A stretch of DNA of 64,000 nt, taken from positions 620,001-684,000 of the forward strand of contig JBLXBZ010000002.1 of assembly GCA_048265185.1 (NCBI GenBank), in the 5' to 3' direction. Source of the stretch: JBLXBZ01 sp048265185 (GTDB lineage: Bacteria; Pseudomonadota; Alphaproteobacteria; Rhizobiales; Stappiaceae). Made by a program: the position numbers and the translations under genes. A model generated the notes under the pieces. It did no database searches and was not told the origin of the DNA. It saw only the letters and a list, made by a program, of their open reading frames with translations. Within the stretch, counting starts at the first letter, position 1; each line of letters starts with the position of its first letter. Shown here in pieces: positions 8,287 through 17,206 of the stretch.

Positions 8287-9113
8287 TGCGCTCTCAGTTG
8301 AGAAAGGAAAATATATCTAAACCTAGGGGCGGTCTTGATTCTTCTCAGAAGGTTTTTGCTTTCTTAAAAAAACTGCAAAGCCATAGCGCCAAGGCGTGCG
8401 ATGATCCATCATCTATGGATGTTGTGATCATGACTAGCGAGGATAGCATTCGTAAATTCTTGTTTCCATCAGGAACGTTACGGCGCTTGGCTGATTTGGG
8501 GCTTATCAAGTTTGTTGACGACGAGATTACTCTTGCGCCAAGCGGCGATTTCTTAAAAGCAAATGGCGAGGCTATTGCTTCGGCGGTGACTGATAGCGGC
8601 GCTTCTCCGTACATCAGGCGCGCGCGCGCGCAGGAGGCGCTGGTTAACCTGCGAGAAAGCCCTCTCGCTTGGCTCTACGCACGCCGAAATAGAAAATCTG
8701 CGACATGGATTTCGGATGCTCAATTTGATGCGGGCGAGAGATTGCGTGAAGATTTTACGTTTGGACAGATTACGAATGGTTTCGCCTCAATGCGTTGGGG
8801 TGCTGAGGCGGCATCGGGAACGAGTGGCCGGGCGGGAAGCGGGCTGCAGGAACTGACGGATGCAAAAATGGCGGCGCGCAAACGCTTTGAGGGTGCGTTG
8901 CAGGCTGTTGGACAGGAGCTCTCAGGAGTGCTGGTGGATGTGTGTTGCCATCTGAAGGGGGTGGAAGTCATTGAAAGCGAGCGACGATGGCCGGCGCGAT
9001 CAGCGAAAGTCGTTCTATTATTAGCTTTGTCGAGATTGGCGCGTCATTATGGTTTCGTAGAAAAAGAGCATGACGGCGGCGGCAAGGTTCGCAGGGATTT
9101 ATGTGAGCCCTGA
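8286..9113 (+). CDS. DUF6456 domain-containing protein
   Basis: Uncharacterised 275-residue protein. The DUF6456 region spans about 115-265, with RESPLAWLYARR near 122, AGERLREDFT near 149 and a conserved end DVCCHLKGVEVIE followed by WPARSAKVVLLLAL. The N-terminal 100 residues look like a winged-helix-type domain (IRKFLFPSGTLRRLADLGLIK). Start codon shares a base with the upstream HTH gene, so the two are co-translated and probably work together, perhaps as a replication- or cell-cycle-linked regulator; this is inference from pairing only. Confidence 0.82.
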   Translation: MRSQLRKENISKPRGGLDSSQKVFAFLKKLQSHSAKACDDPSSMDVVIMTSEDSIRKFLFPSGTLRRLADLGLIKFVDDEITLAPSGDFLKANGEAIASAVTDSGASPYIRRARAQEALVNLRESPLAWLYARRNRKSATWISDAQFDAGERLREDFTFGQITNGFASMRWGAEAASGTSGRAGSGLQELTDAKMAARKRFEGALQAVGQELSGVLVDVCCHLKGVEVIESERRWPARSAKVVLLLALSRLARHYGFVEKEHDGGGKVRRDLCEP

Positions 9114-9131
9114 TGTGTTTTTTGATCTTGG

Positions 9132-9560
9132 TTAATGATTCAGAGCTTTGGCGGCGTCACTGCGAATACGCTCAAGCATGGAATTGAGGCCATTGGACCG
9201 TTGTGGGCTCAGATGATCGCGAAGACCGATTGTGTTGAAAATTTTTTCAATGTCGATATGGGGAATTTCTTTTATGCTTTTGCCTGAGAAGGCGCTGAGG
9301 ACAAGAGCTACAAGGCCTTTGACGATCAAGGCGTCACTATCGCCTTGGTAGACAAGAATGGTATCTCCCGCATTGCTTTTCTGGAGCGTTTTTACAAGCC
9401 ACACCTGAGAGACGCAGCCGCGCACGAGATTGTCCTCGCTGCGCATGTCATCAGGGAATTCAGGCAGCATGCGGCCGAGTTCGATCACATATTTATAACG
9501 ATCTTCCCAATCTTCTAGGAATTCGAAATTTTCGACAATTTCTGTGAGTGAGGGCAGCAT
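9132..9560 (-). CDS. sufE: SufE family cysteine desulfuration protein
   Basis: SufE accepts persulfide sulfur from the cysteine desulfurase SufS and passes it to the SufBCD scaffold for Fe-S cluster assembly in the cytoplasm. The 142-residue product has the normal length. The acceptor cysteine is in RGCVSQVWL near residue 62, the counterpart of the E. coli SufE active-site loop. A second family block is KSIKEIPHIDIEKIF near 85. It stands apart from a suf operon, which is usual in alphaproteobacteria. It converges with the DUF6456 gene, 18 bases away. Confidence 0.93.
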   Translation of the reverse strand: MLPSLTEIVENFEFLEDWEDRYKYVIELGRMLPEFPDDMRSEDNLVRGCVSQVWLVKTLQKSNAGDTILVYQGDSDALIVKGLVALVLSAFSGKSIKEIPHIDIEKIFNTIGLRDHLSPQRSNGLNSMLERIRSDAAKALNH

Positions 9561-9643
9561 GTCACCATCTTGCGTTGAGAATTCGTGTTGGGTTTTAGAT
9601 CGTGAGTAAACTCTCGATGCTTAGCTAGATAGTTTGATGGATA

Positions 9644-9691
9644 GAAAAAAGAAAGGCCGCTGTTGAAAAGGGCGGGGTTCAACGGCGGCCT
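9644..9691 (-). terminator. Strong intrinsic terminator on the minus strand
   Basis: Bases 9654-9667 and 9678-9691 form a 14-bp stem with one G-T wobble and a ten-base loop. Read on the minus strand, the stem is followed by a T-rich run (complement of 9644-9653). It ends transcription of the DUF5330 gene ahead of sufE, so sufE needs its own promoter in 9561-9643. Confidence 0.88.
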
Positions 9692-9728
9692 GATAATGAT
9701 TACTCACGGGAAAAGGTTGCATCCGTTC

Positions 9729-10181
9729 TTAAACGCGGTTCGCGGGTTTGGGCTGCGGCAAAAGAACGTCAAATTTTTCGGATTTCGGGAGGGCGACGGT
9801 TGGTTGTTGTAAAGACGTGTTTAGTTCTGCTTCGTCGCCAGTTGGTCCTTGCCAGGGAATGTTGCGATCTTGTTCTGACAGCGTATTGCTGTGGTTTTGG
9901 CTCGATGTCGGCGCAACGGCGTCATCGATATATTCATAGACCAACCGCGCGCTCTCTTTGGCTTTCTCGCCGAAAGCTTGCAAGGCGACGCCGCCCGTGA
10001 CGCATGTCTGAGGGTTTCGCTGACAGAAACCAGACAAGTCATTCATTGTCGATTGCGCGGCGGCCAAAGCTTCAAATGTGGAAACGCCAACCTCCTTGGA
10101 GCTATTTTCACTCCCCGTGCCGATTGGAAGAACCAAAATCACAAGTCCAAGCCAAAATGCAGTTCTGATCAGAAAAAACAT
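9729..10181 (-). CDS. DUF5330 domain-containing protein
   Basis: Protein of 150 residues, uncharacterised family found in Hyphomicrobiales. An N-terminal hydrophobic segment (about 3-22) suggests a membrane anchor or signal peptide. The conserved part is about 32-90, with FEALAAAQSTMNDLSGFCQRNP and CVTGGVALQAFGEKAKESARL. Two cysteines (FCQ and TCV) could form a disulfide in the periplasm. The C-terminal 60 residues are low-complexity and variable. Divergent from divJ. Confidence 0.78.
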   Translation of the reverse strand: MFFLIRTAFWLGLVILVLPIGTGSENSSKEVGVSTFEALAAAQSTMNDLSGFCQRNPQTCVTGGVALQAFGEKAKESARLVYEYIDDAVAPTSSQNHSNTLSEQDRNIPWQGPTGDEAELNTSLQQPTVALPKSEKFDVLLPQPKPANRV

Positions 10182-10579
10182 GGTTTGCCCTTACTCGTGT
10201 ATTCGCTGTCGCGTCAGTTTTGGATAGTCAGCGTATTTGTCGAAACTTTGTTCGTGCCCCAAGTGTGTTGGCTCCCACCCTTCGTCCTCGTTGCTGTGGA
10301 GGCGACCCGGTGTGGAGGCGTCTGCGTCAACACTAGCAAGCTAGTCGCCAACTCCTCGTTTCAACTGAGAGGTAAATTTGATTCAAATTTTATTTATTTC
10401 ACCGAAATGGCTTATTTCCAATGTTCAGAGGTGGGAAATTGTTCAAAATTTCGGTCATCCTTACCGTATCGTAAACGCGATCATGGAAACATCGTCCTTC
10501 GCTTTAGCGTTCTTTAAGTGCTTTTCCGCGATACTGACCGCAGTGAAGGAAAGGCGGATGTCCTTGAGGGTCCGATTCG
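10182..10579. promoter_or_regulatory. Divergent intergenic region, DUF5330 gene and divJ
   Basis: About 400 bases that must hold both promoters. A perfect inverted repeat ACTAGC-AA-GCTAGT occupies 10332-10345 and could be an operator. A long frame through this region (9891-10517) runs antisense into the DUF5330 gene and has no family features. No consensus promoter is clear by eye. Confidence 0.4.
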
Positions 10580-12499
10580 GTGGTCGTGCGTATTAAAAAT
10601 GGTTTTGTCGCTATAAATCGGTTTGTGGACGGGCTGGTTCATTCTTCTGTGGTTGAGAGTGAATTGGATAGCCTGCGCCATCGAAATTTCATTGCCACCA
10701 ACTTGCTTGGCGGCTTGGCGGCGATGGTTTTTCTGCCGCTTAGTCTGGCGATTGCAGGACCTACTTCATTAGCGGTTACTATCGTGTTGGCCTGGCTTCT
10801 TGGTCAGTTACCTTTGGCGATGTTCCTGTCGAGGACGGGGGCCTTGGAAATGGCGCATATGATTTCGGCGGCGATGTTCACAACTTTCGTCGGCGCAATG
10901 GCGGCCCTTAGCGGCGGCGTGCATTCTTTCGCTATTGTCTGGCTTGCAATCGCGCCGCTCGAAGCGGCCCTTTCAGGGTCGCGTCGAGTAATCGCCGGCG
11001 TATTAGCTTTCTGCGCCTTGGTTGTGGCTGCGTTAACGCTGGGCGAGTCAGGTTTTTCTCAGGGAAGTGGAATTTTGTCTGTCGCCGGAGGCGTTGGGGG
11101 ACCTTATTTAACCGCATTTTCGACTGTCGCGGCGCTTTGCTATGCGGGAATGATTGCGTTGAGGATCGATTGGGACGCGCGTCAAAAACAAAGTTTGATA
11201 AGCGAACAAGAAAGAAAGTTCCGTTTAGTGGCGGAAAACGCCTGTGACCTTATCACTGTGATAAACGCTTCTGGCGAGTTGACGTTCGCGAGCCCGGCCA
11301 TTCAAAGCGTGTTGGGGATCTCTCCGGCGCAGGCGCAGAGAAATGGATTATTCGAACGCGTACATGTTGCTGATCGTCCAGTTTTTTTGAAGGCCATCTC
11401 TGATGCTGCGGTTGAAAAGAGAGAGCTGCAAATAGAATTTCGCGCGCGCCAAGGCGAAACTCGGCCTGGGAATTTAGGCGGCGTGCAATATGTATGGCTG
11501 GAAATGACATGCCGCAAGCTGATGGGGTCTGAAAGTGGTGTGGGGGGGCAGAACGCGGAGGGCGTTGTGGCTGTCATCCGGGATATTTCTCTCCGTAAAT
11601 CCAAAGACGAGGAGTTGCAGGAAACGCGTGAAGTGGTTGAGGCGGCCAGCGCTTCCAAAACACGGTTTCTCGCGAATGTAAGTCATGAATTGCGCACGCC
11701 CCTGAATGCGATCATTGGCTTTTCAGATTTCTTAAGTAACGCGCCGCACATCATGAGCGATCCAGTGCGTGGACGTGAATATGTTGAATTGATTAATGAA
11801 TCGGGCAAGCATTTGCTACAGGTGGTGGATGACGTTCTTGATATGTCAAAGATCGAGACCGGGAATTTCGAATTGACGGTCAGCGCGTTTGACGTTGGGA
11901 AATGCTTGGAAAGTTGCGTTAGAATGATGGCTGGTCAAGCTCAAAACGCTGATGTGGAGCTGAATTTGAAGGTGTCTGCTGACGTTGGTGAGTTTCCTGC
12001 GGATCAACGCGCTTGCAAGCAGATTATTTTGAACCTCTTGTCGAACGCCATAAAATTTACCGGGAAGGGGGGGCGCGTCGATCTTGAGGCGTACAGGGAC
12101 GGAGAGGATTTGCTTTTGTTCGTTCGCGATAATGGCATTGGAATCGCTGCGCAGGACGTTAAACGCCTCGGAGTTCCGTTCTTTCAAGTGAATTCGGATT
12201 TTGACCGGTCTCATCAAGGTACAGGCTTGGGGCTTTCTATGGTGAAGGGCTTATGCGAGTTGCATGGCGGGTCGGTTAAGTTTGAAAGCGAAATAGATAG
12301 AGGCACATGTGCCGCGGTTAGGTTGCCCACCCCGGAAAAATTGCGAGCTGGTCGTACGGTCGTGCCTGTTAGGAGCAATATTGAGACACCCGCCCATATA
12401 GCTCCTGCAGAAGGGGAAGCGGGGCGCGGGGCTTCTGTGTTTAAGTCTGATGGAAAACGGGCGCGCGCCACTTTCGGACGTGCAAGGGGGGCGGCGTAA
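10580..12499 (+). CDS. divJ: DivJ-type cell-cycle sensor histidine kinase
   Basis: Membrane histidine kinase that phosphorylates the response regulator DivK (and PleD) in the alphaproteobacterial cell cycle. The 639-residue product has a short N-terminus (FVDGLVHSSV), a block of about six membrane segments (40-200) with the DivJ-like FLSRTGALEMAHMIS and APLEAALSGSRRVIAG, a PAS domain (about 215-335), a HisKA domain with phospho-accepting His near 370 in NVSHELRTPLN, and an HATPase domain (about 475-590) with NLLSNAIKF, DNGIGI and GTGLGLS. The GTG start gives the fullest fit. Downstream peptidoglycan-binding, DUF1491 and DUF2336 genes match the divJ neighbourhood in other Hyphomicrobiales. The name rests on the membrane region and context. 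Confidence 0.78.
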   Translation: MVVRIKNGFVAINRFVDGLVHSSVVESELDSLRHRNFIATNLLGGLAAMVFLPLSLAIAGPTSLAVTIVLAWLLGQLPLAMFLSRTGALEMAHMISAAMFTTFVGAMAALSGGVHSFAIVWLAIAPLEAALSGSRRVIAGVLAFCALVVAALTLGESGFSQGSGILSVAGGVGGPYLTAFSTVAALCYAGMIALRIDWDARQKQSLISEQERKFRLVAENACDLITVINASGELTFASPAIQSVLGISPAQAQRNGLFERVHVADRPVFLKAISDAAVEKRELQIEFRARQGETRPGNLGGVQYVWLEMTCRKLMGSESGVGGQNAEGVVAVIRDISLRKSKDEELQETREVVEAASASKTRFLANVSHELRTPLNAIIGFSDFLSNAPHIMSDPVRGREYVELINESGKHLLQVVDDVLDMSKIETGNFELTVSAFDVGKCLESCVRMMAGQAQNADVELNLKVSADVGEFPADQRACKQIILNLLSNAIKFTGKGGRVDLEAYRDGEDLLLFVRDNGIGIAAQDVKRLGVPFFQVNSDFDRSHQGTGLGLSMVKGLCELHGGSVKFESEIDRGTCAAVRLPTPEKLRAGRTVVPVRSNIETPAHIAPAEGEAGRGASVFKSDGKRARATFGRARGAA

Positions 12500-12651
12500 A
12501 ATCACGTGCAAGTGCCGGAAAAGAGAAGATTGTCTGTTTTAAATCGTTTGAAGGTTGCAAGCCTTCGTGAGAAGGCGGCTGGTCAACAGACAAAGGCCCG
12601 TCAACCGAGCGTGTTGCAGAGTTTGAGTTATAATGTTTGGTGGTGCGAGAT

Positions 12652-13485
12652 ATGAGTCGTGAACAACAAACGCGTGTGAGACGAAGACGCGACCAACCGA
12701 CTTCACGCGCTTCAAATCACCAGGAGGAGCAGATGGACAGTCGCGGCGTAAGTGGGTCGTCTCGTCTTGGCGCGGTGCTGATGGATAATCCGGCGGCTAC
12801 GGGCGGCGCGATGGTGATGTTGCTGACGGGCTCTTTGATTGTCGCTAACGCTTTGTCCTTTCAGTCTGGTCCACACCCTGCGCCGCTTTTTGCTACGCGC
12901 CCGAAATTGGCTCCGGTTGAAAACGCGAGCGAACTGGCGGTGACAGCGGAACGAATTATGGCTTCTGTTCTGGTGCAGGATGTCCAAAAGGAATTACGCC
13001 GCCTTGGAGTTTATGTGGGGCCTTTAGATGGCGTAAACGGTCCGGCTACAGAGAGGGCTGTACGCGGCTATCAGCGCTCGCAGTCGATGCGCGAGACTGG
13101 TTTGATTGATGATACGCTGCTTGCGCGTTTGATATTAGACGCGCCGATCGAAAGCGCTAGTCAGCATGCGCCGCTTACGGGCCCATCTACTGAGAATGTG
13201 ACGGCGATGGTTCCTGTGCCGCCTCAGGCTCCTCGAACGAACGCTTCACCGCAAACACTTTCCTCGCAGGACGTCACGCCGGAAATGAACCGGGTGCGGC
13301 AGGTTCAGAATTTGCTCTCTGAACTGGGGTATGGTCCATTAGGAGTCGACGGATTGTTGGGAGGGCAAACAAGCGGCGCTATTCGACGGTTCGAATTGGA
13401 CCGCGGGTTGTCGGTCACAGGGGATGTCTCGGAAAGGTTGATGGCGGAGCTTGAGAAAGTTTCTGGCAAGTCAATCTCCCGATGA
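12652..13485 (+). CDS. Peptidoglycan-binding domain protein
   Basis: Probable membrane-anchored cell-wall-binding protein. After a basic cytoplasmic N-terminus there is one hydrophobic segment at about residues 50-70 (GGAMVMLLTGSLIVANAL). Two peptidoglycan-binding-1 repeats follow: VQKELRRLGVYVGPLDGVNG at about 104-160 and VQNLLSELGYGPLGVDGLLG at about 215-270. No catalytic domain is present, so it may be a localisation or scaffold protein. The ATG at 12652 is preferred to a TTG at 12637. It lies between divJ and the DUF1491 gene, a conserved order. Confidence 0.82.
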   Translation: MSREQQTRVRRRRDQPTSRASNHQEEQMDSRGVSGSSRLGAVLMDNPAATGGAMVMLLTGSLIVANALSFQSGPHPAPLFATRPKLAPVENASELAVTAERIMASVLVQDVQKELRRLGVYVGPLDGVNGPATERAVRGYQRSQSMRETGLIDDTLLARLILDAPIESASQHAPLTGPSTENVTAMVPVPPQAPRTNASPQTLSSQDVTPEMNRVRQVQNLLSELGYGPLGVDGLLGGQTSGAIRRFELDRGLSVTGDVSERLMAELEKVSGKSISR

Positions 13486-13506
13486 ACCAAGTGGAAGAGA
13501 TTGCCA

Positions 13507-13860
13507 ATGCGGTTGACTAGTTCATTTTGGGTGTCGGCTCTTGTACGGCGGGTCTTTGACGAAGGCGCATACGCCGCTATTCGTAAAAAGGGTTCGCAGG
13601 AGGCCGGCGCTATTTTCATCGTGATGGATGGGCTGGATGGAACGGCGGACTTATACGGACCTTTGCCGCAAATGTTTGTGACTGAAAAACAGGCGGGCGA
13701 GCGCCTTTTTGAGCGTCTGATTGATTGTGGAGACGCGTTGAGCATTAATGAGCGGCTTCAACGCGAAGCTCGAATGGATGATGATTTTTGGGTGGTGGAT
13801 ATTGATGATCGATCTAAGCGGCGTTTTTTTGAAGTTTATGAGCATGACGATGACGCCTAG
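13507..13860 (+). CDS. DUF1491 family protein
   Basis: Small cytosolic protein of an uncharacterised alphaproteobacterial family, 117 residues. Family features are LTSSFWVSALVRRVFDEGAYAAIRKKGSQEAGAIF near the start, the acidic C-terminal motif RLQREARMDDDFWVVDIDD and the final FFEVYE. ATG 13507 with GGAAGAGA upstream is preferred to a TTG at 13501. It follows the peptidoglycan-binding gene by 21 bases and is probably cotranscribed. Confidence 0.85.
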   Translation: MRLTSSFWVSALVRRVFDEGAYAAIRKKGSQEAGAIFIVMDGLDGTADLYGPLPQMFVTEKQAGERLFERLIDCGDALSINERLQREARMDDDFWVVDIDDRSKRRFFEVYEHDDDA

Positions 13861-13948
13861 CGAATGCCAAGGTTGACTCCTTGTTGACCTTTAGAGGTGG
13901 ACGCTTGATTTTGGCGGGCGCGCTTGTAAACGACAAAATTTGTTGAGG

Positions 13949-15130
13949 TCAGGAAGCGTCGCGGCGAATTCTTGAGAGACGCTGACTTGTTGTCGTTGCG
14001 TAGCTTTTGGTTTTGCCTCTCTTATTCGAGAGTTCATGTTTTTCCCCCGCGTATATTGATTGGTGTTTCGCCGCCGTTTGATGTGAGTAGGTTTTCTCAT
14101 CGTCGCCGCCACGCCAAGTTTCGACGAATTTTCCCGCTGCCTGAAGGGGGATTTGGTTGAATAAGGCGATCAGATTGCGAATGGGCTCGAGCGACAACGA
14201 GAGGCCATACAGCCTGACCAGGATGCGTGCGGCGAAGTCTGCGTTCATGCCTGCTGCCTTAAGACAAATCGCGGTTGCTTCGCCGCTCATGTCATTGACT
14301 ATGCGTGCGGCGGTCTCGGCGGATAAATTGAGTGTGTAGGAGAGGTGCGCCGCGAAGGCGGCGGCGCCGCCGTTCAAAGCGGCGCCGGCCAAGCGTTGCA
14401 AAATATCGGGTTTGACATGCGCGCGGGGCGAGGCGGGGCGAATACGAGGAGCCACGCCAGGTTCCAGAGACTGTGCGATTTCTGTCAGAACGCGTGTTTG
14501 CGCGCCGGAAATCGCTTTGAGGCGACCGGGACGATCAAGATCAAGAAAGTAAAAGAGCAGAAGTTTTGAGGGCAAAAGATCGTGATGAGCCAGCAAGGAG
14601 CATAGGCGCGACATCACTTCCGGACGTTGGCGGAGAATGCGTAGCATGGGCTCGCTCATGCTTGCGCCTAACCGTTCGATGAGCGAGGTTAAAGTTTCGT
14701 GGTCGGCGTGGCGACATAACTCGATGGCTACCTGCGTAGAGATAGAGGGTGTTTGCGCAAGAACGCGCCGAAGGCTTTCGGGGCCAGCGCCGACGATGGC
14801 TACAATGTCACTTTCTGGCAAATCAAGGCGTTGGGTCAGGATTTCTTGCGCGACTTCCGGAGCTTCATCGCGCGCAAGAGCGCGTAACGTTTCAAGAGGC
14901 GTATGTTGAAAGCTCGCCAGTCTCCGGGCGATTAAACGACGATTTTCAGTTGAAGCTTGGGGGAGATATTGCCGCGCTAGTTCTGCGAACAGAAGGCAAT
15001 CTTCATGACTGTGATGAACTCGTTCGGTGAATAATTCGGCTGCTGCGCGCAAAATCAGATCAGGCTTCCCAGCCTGCCCACCATGGCTAAGCTCTATGAG
15101 ACTGTCCGGGGTTAGGTCGTTGCTTTTCAA
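13949..15130 (-). CDS. DUF2336 domain-containing protein
   Basis: Helical-repeat protein of 393 residues. DUF2336 covers about 10-300: repeated amphipathic helices of HEAT-like appearance such as RRLIARRLASFQHTPLETLRALARDEAPEVAQEIL. Members of this family are found in Hyphomicrobiales and Caulobacterales; function is not known. The last 50 residues are basic and low-complexity. It converges with the DUF1491 gene. Confidence 0.8.
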   Translation of the reverse strand: MKSNDLTPDSLIELSHGGQAGKPDLILRAAAELFTERVHHSHEDCLLFAELARQYLPQASTENRRLIARRLASFQHTPLETLRALARDEAPEVAQEILTQRLDLPESDIVAIVGAGPESLRRVLAQTPSISTQVAIELCRHADHETLTSLIERLGASMSEPMLRILRQRPEVMSRLCSLLAHHDLLPSKLLLFYFLDLDRPGRLKAISGAQTRVLTEIAQSLEPGVAPRIRPASPRAHVKPDILQRLAGAALNGGAAAFAAHLSYTLNLSAETAARIVNDMSGEATAICLKAAGMNADFAARILVRLYGLSLSLEPIRNLIALFNQIPLQAAGKFVETWRGGDDEKTYSHQTAAKHQSIYAGEKHELSNKRGKTKSYATTTSQRLSRIRRDAS

Positions 15131-15367
15131 CTCATTAACTCTGGCGTTTACGCATGACTAACAGCCTGATAACGGGGGTATTTGACCTCCGTAGTAAATA
15201 TGGCGTCTGATTTGGTTTGAATGTGGGGCAAAAACATTAGCATCTTGTTAACTGTGAGACGCTTCCATTGAAATTAGCCAGGTTTTTGTAACTCGTCTCC
15301 TGATTGTGGTCGTCAGTAATACGCGGAATTGGAATCTAGTCTTGTTCTGCGTGAAAAGGAGAAACAA

Positions 15368-15574
15368 ATGGGCGCCGTTCTTAATTTTATATATGAAGAA
15401 AAGCGCAAGGACCGTGCGGAGCGTGTGTTCTTGTCCAATGAAGATTCTCATCCGAAGATAATTATTTTTCCAGGCGTTAGGATAGAACGCGACATGGGGG
15501 ATCTTGATGAGAATAATGTTGGAATTCATGACAATATAACCTCTGACGAATCGGGCTACGAACCTGAACGTTGA
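15368..15574 (+). CDS. Small conserved-looking hypothetical protein
   Basis: A 68-residue frame starting at ATG 15368 behind an AAAAGGAGAAA ribosome binding site at good distance. The product is charged, with FIYEEKRKDRAERVF, a short hydrophobic IIIFPGVRIER strand and an acidic tail. I do not recognise a family. It sits alone between two oppositely oriented regions; the ribosome binding site and codon use favour a real gene. Confidence 0.55.
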   Translation: MGAVLNFIYEEKRKDRAERVFLSNEDSHPKIIIFPGVRIERDMGDLDENNVGIHDNITSDESGYEPER

Positions 15575-15666
15575 GGCTCGCAGAAGCAACAATTCGCCTG
15601 AATGGCATTTGCGCGCGCCAACGTGGGCGGGACGTCAGCAAAAGTCGAAGCGAAGGAGCTTTCTGA

Positions 15667-16569
15667 GTGTGGAGCAGCCGCAAGTTAGGACAACATGAGG
15701 CTGGCGGAGGGGGGATTGCGCGAAACGCTCGTCATGCTTGCTCGAAATATGGGCAAACTCATTTGGCGTTCTATCGACTGAGGGCCCCTTTGGCGCTGGT
15801 TTTACTTGTAACGGTTGGGGGATGCGCCCGACCAACAGGAGATTTTGGAAGAGCCGAGCCTAGCGTGATACACGATAAGGTGATGCCGGCTGTCGGGGGA
15901 CAAATCGCCAGAGCGCGCGGCGAATCGGTTTCTAAATTCAATTTGACCAATGACGAAAAACTACTTCGTAATCTTGGATGGGGTTTAATTCGACCACCGT
16001 CGTCTGAAGATTGGATCCAGGGCACCCGGGTCGAATTGATGCGGACGCGAATTTTACCTGAAGAGAACGATGCGCTTAAGCTCAACTTATATTATTACTT
16101 TCTACGCTCCGCTAATTACCGCTCCAGCGACGCCAGATATGCTCGCGTCGCCGCTGATGCGACCGGAGACGCTGAGTTGGTTCCTCCATTTTGTGAAGTT
16201 GCGGTGCGTGTTTCAAAGGCGGATGATGAGAGATTACGTGCGCTGGGTCGTAATGACATTCCTGAAGATCAGGAGTATTTCGGTGCGCAGGCTCGCGTTT
16301 GGGAAAATCGAAAGTATACGGAATGGGTGATGCTGGCGCTCCGTTATAGGTTGAAGGCCTATCGGGAGGCCTTAGATAAATTGGAAGTGGAGACGCCGTC
16401 TGAACATGCGTTATGGGATGCCAATAGCGGGTTAAAACGACTTTCCGCCGCTATAGTCAATCTGGAAAAAGGGTGCCCTATCATTGATCGTTATGGTCAG
16501 TCAAAACAACCGAAACGTTCCAGAATTTACACGGGGTGGGGTACTGAACGTCCGCCGGTTAAAAAATAA
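15667..16569 (+). CDS. Putative lipoprotein of unknown function
   Basis: A 300-residue product from a GTG start with AAGGAG eight bases upstream. After an unusually long N-region of about 35 residues comes a hydrophobic stretch ending in a lipobox-like VTVGGC near residue 54. If translation began at the internal TTG 15761 the signal peptide would have normal length. The mature part is mixed helical with GESVSKFNLTNDEKLLRNLGW and YSSDARYARVAADATGD-like segments. I do not recognise a family; two cysteines (FCEVAV, KGCPI) remain in the mature part. Probably anchored in the inner or outer membrane facing the periplasm. Confidence 0.65.
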   Translation: MWSSRKLGQHEAGGGGIARNARHACSKYGQTHLAFYRLRAPLALVLLVTVGGCARPTGDFGRAEPSVIHDKVMPAVGGQIARARGESVSKFNLTNDEKLLRNLGWGLIRPPSSEDWIQGTRVELMRTRILPEENDALKLNLYYYFLRSANYRSSDARYARVAADATGDAELVPPFCEVAVRVSKADDERLRALGRNDIPEDQEYFGAQARVWENRKYTEWVMLALRYRLKAYREALDKLEVETPSEHALWDANSGLKRLSAAIVNLEKGCPIIDRYGQSKQPKRSRIYTGWGTERPPVKK

Positions 16570-16586
16570 AAACCAAGGCGTGGGCA

Positions 16587-16622
16587 CTCAAAATTCCCTC
16601 CTTCTAGAGGCTCTATTTTGAG
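16587..16622. terminator. Possible bidirectional terminator between convergent genes
   Basis: CTCAAAAT at 16587-16594 pairs perfectly with ATTTTGAG at 16615-16622, and CCTC at 16597-16600 pairs with GAGG at 16607-16610 inside. It lies in the 73-base space between the converging lipoprotein and DUF1254 genes. T-runs are short, so the call is tentative. Confidence 0.35.
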
Positions 16623-16642
16623 CGCTGCGGCTCAGATGCGAC

Positions 16643-17206
16643 TTATAAATAATGGCAGGTGGAAGTGATCATTGCTTCTTCGATCATCGGGCGGTGAAAA
16701 TTATCCGGCACGAACGCACGCAGTAAAAGGAAGCCTTTTTCCGCGTCGGTTTCAATGATGATCATGCTGTCCAGATCTTTGGGGGGGCGCTCGCGTAACA
16801 ACGACAACTGGGCGCTGGTGAGAATAAGCATTTTGAGTTGTCCATGGCCCGCCGTACGGTCATTAAGACTGTAAAAAGCTTCACCTTTCGCGTTGAAGAG
16901 AGCGAGAGACCAGAAGGCGACGTTAAGCGAAGTTTCAACTTCTAACGGTCCATTTGATAACTCATATTGGCAGGTTGCATGCGCCATAGCGGGGTCTAGC
17001 ATTGGAAGCTGTTCATTTAATGCTCCCTGATTGCTGATTAGATTGAACTTAGCATCTTCTCCCAAGCGGGAAATACGATCAAAGACATTGTCGGGGGCGT
17101 TGCTGGGAATCGACATGATTAGTAAAATATGGATGACGCCGCCTAGGAAAACTCCAGCAAAAACGACCGGTAGCCAACGCAAAAGAAAATGTTCTCCGAT
17201 TGTCAT
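16643..17206 (-). CDS. DUF1254 domain-containing membrane protein
   Basis: A 187-residue protein with one N-terminal membrane segment (about 10-32) and a periplasmic DUF1254 domain. Family features are FWSLALFNAKGEAFYSLNDRTA near 95-115 and the closing block GFLLLRAFVPDN followed by a Cys near the end. The short one-domain form paired with a DUF1214 gene downstream of a class A penicillin-binding protein is common in Hyphomicrobiales. It overlaps the upstream DUF1214 gene by four bases. Function unknown; co-expression with PBP1A suggests an envelope role. Confidence 0.8.
   Translation of the reverse strand: MTIGEHFLLRWLPVVFAGVFLGGVIHILLIMSIPSNAPDNVFDRISRLGEDAKFNLISNQGALNEQLPMLDPAMAHATCQYELSNGPLEVETSLNVAFWSLALFNAKGEAFYSLNDRTAGHGQLKMLILTSAQLSLLRERPPKDLDSMIIIETDAEKGFLLLRAFVPDNFHRPMIEEAMITSTCHYL

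Noticed and set aside
10332..10345. ACTAGC-AA-GCTAGT as a transposon end or attachment site
   Set aside because: No partner copy, target duplication or transposase is nearby; kept only as a weak operator candidate.
9891..10517. 208-codon plus-strand frame over the DUF5330 gene
   Set aside because: Its first 290 bases are antisense to a DUF5330 gene with a recognisable family and the remainder is promoter DNA.
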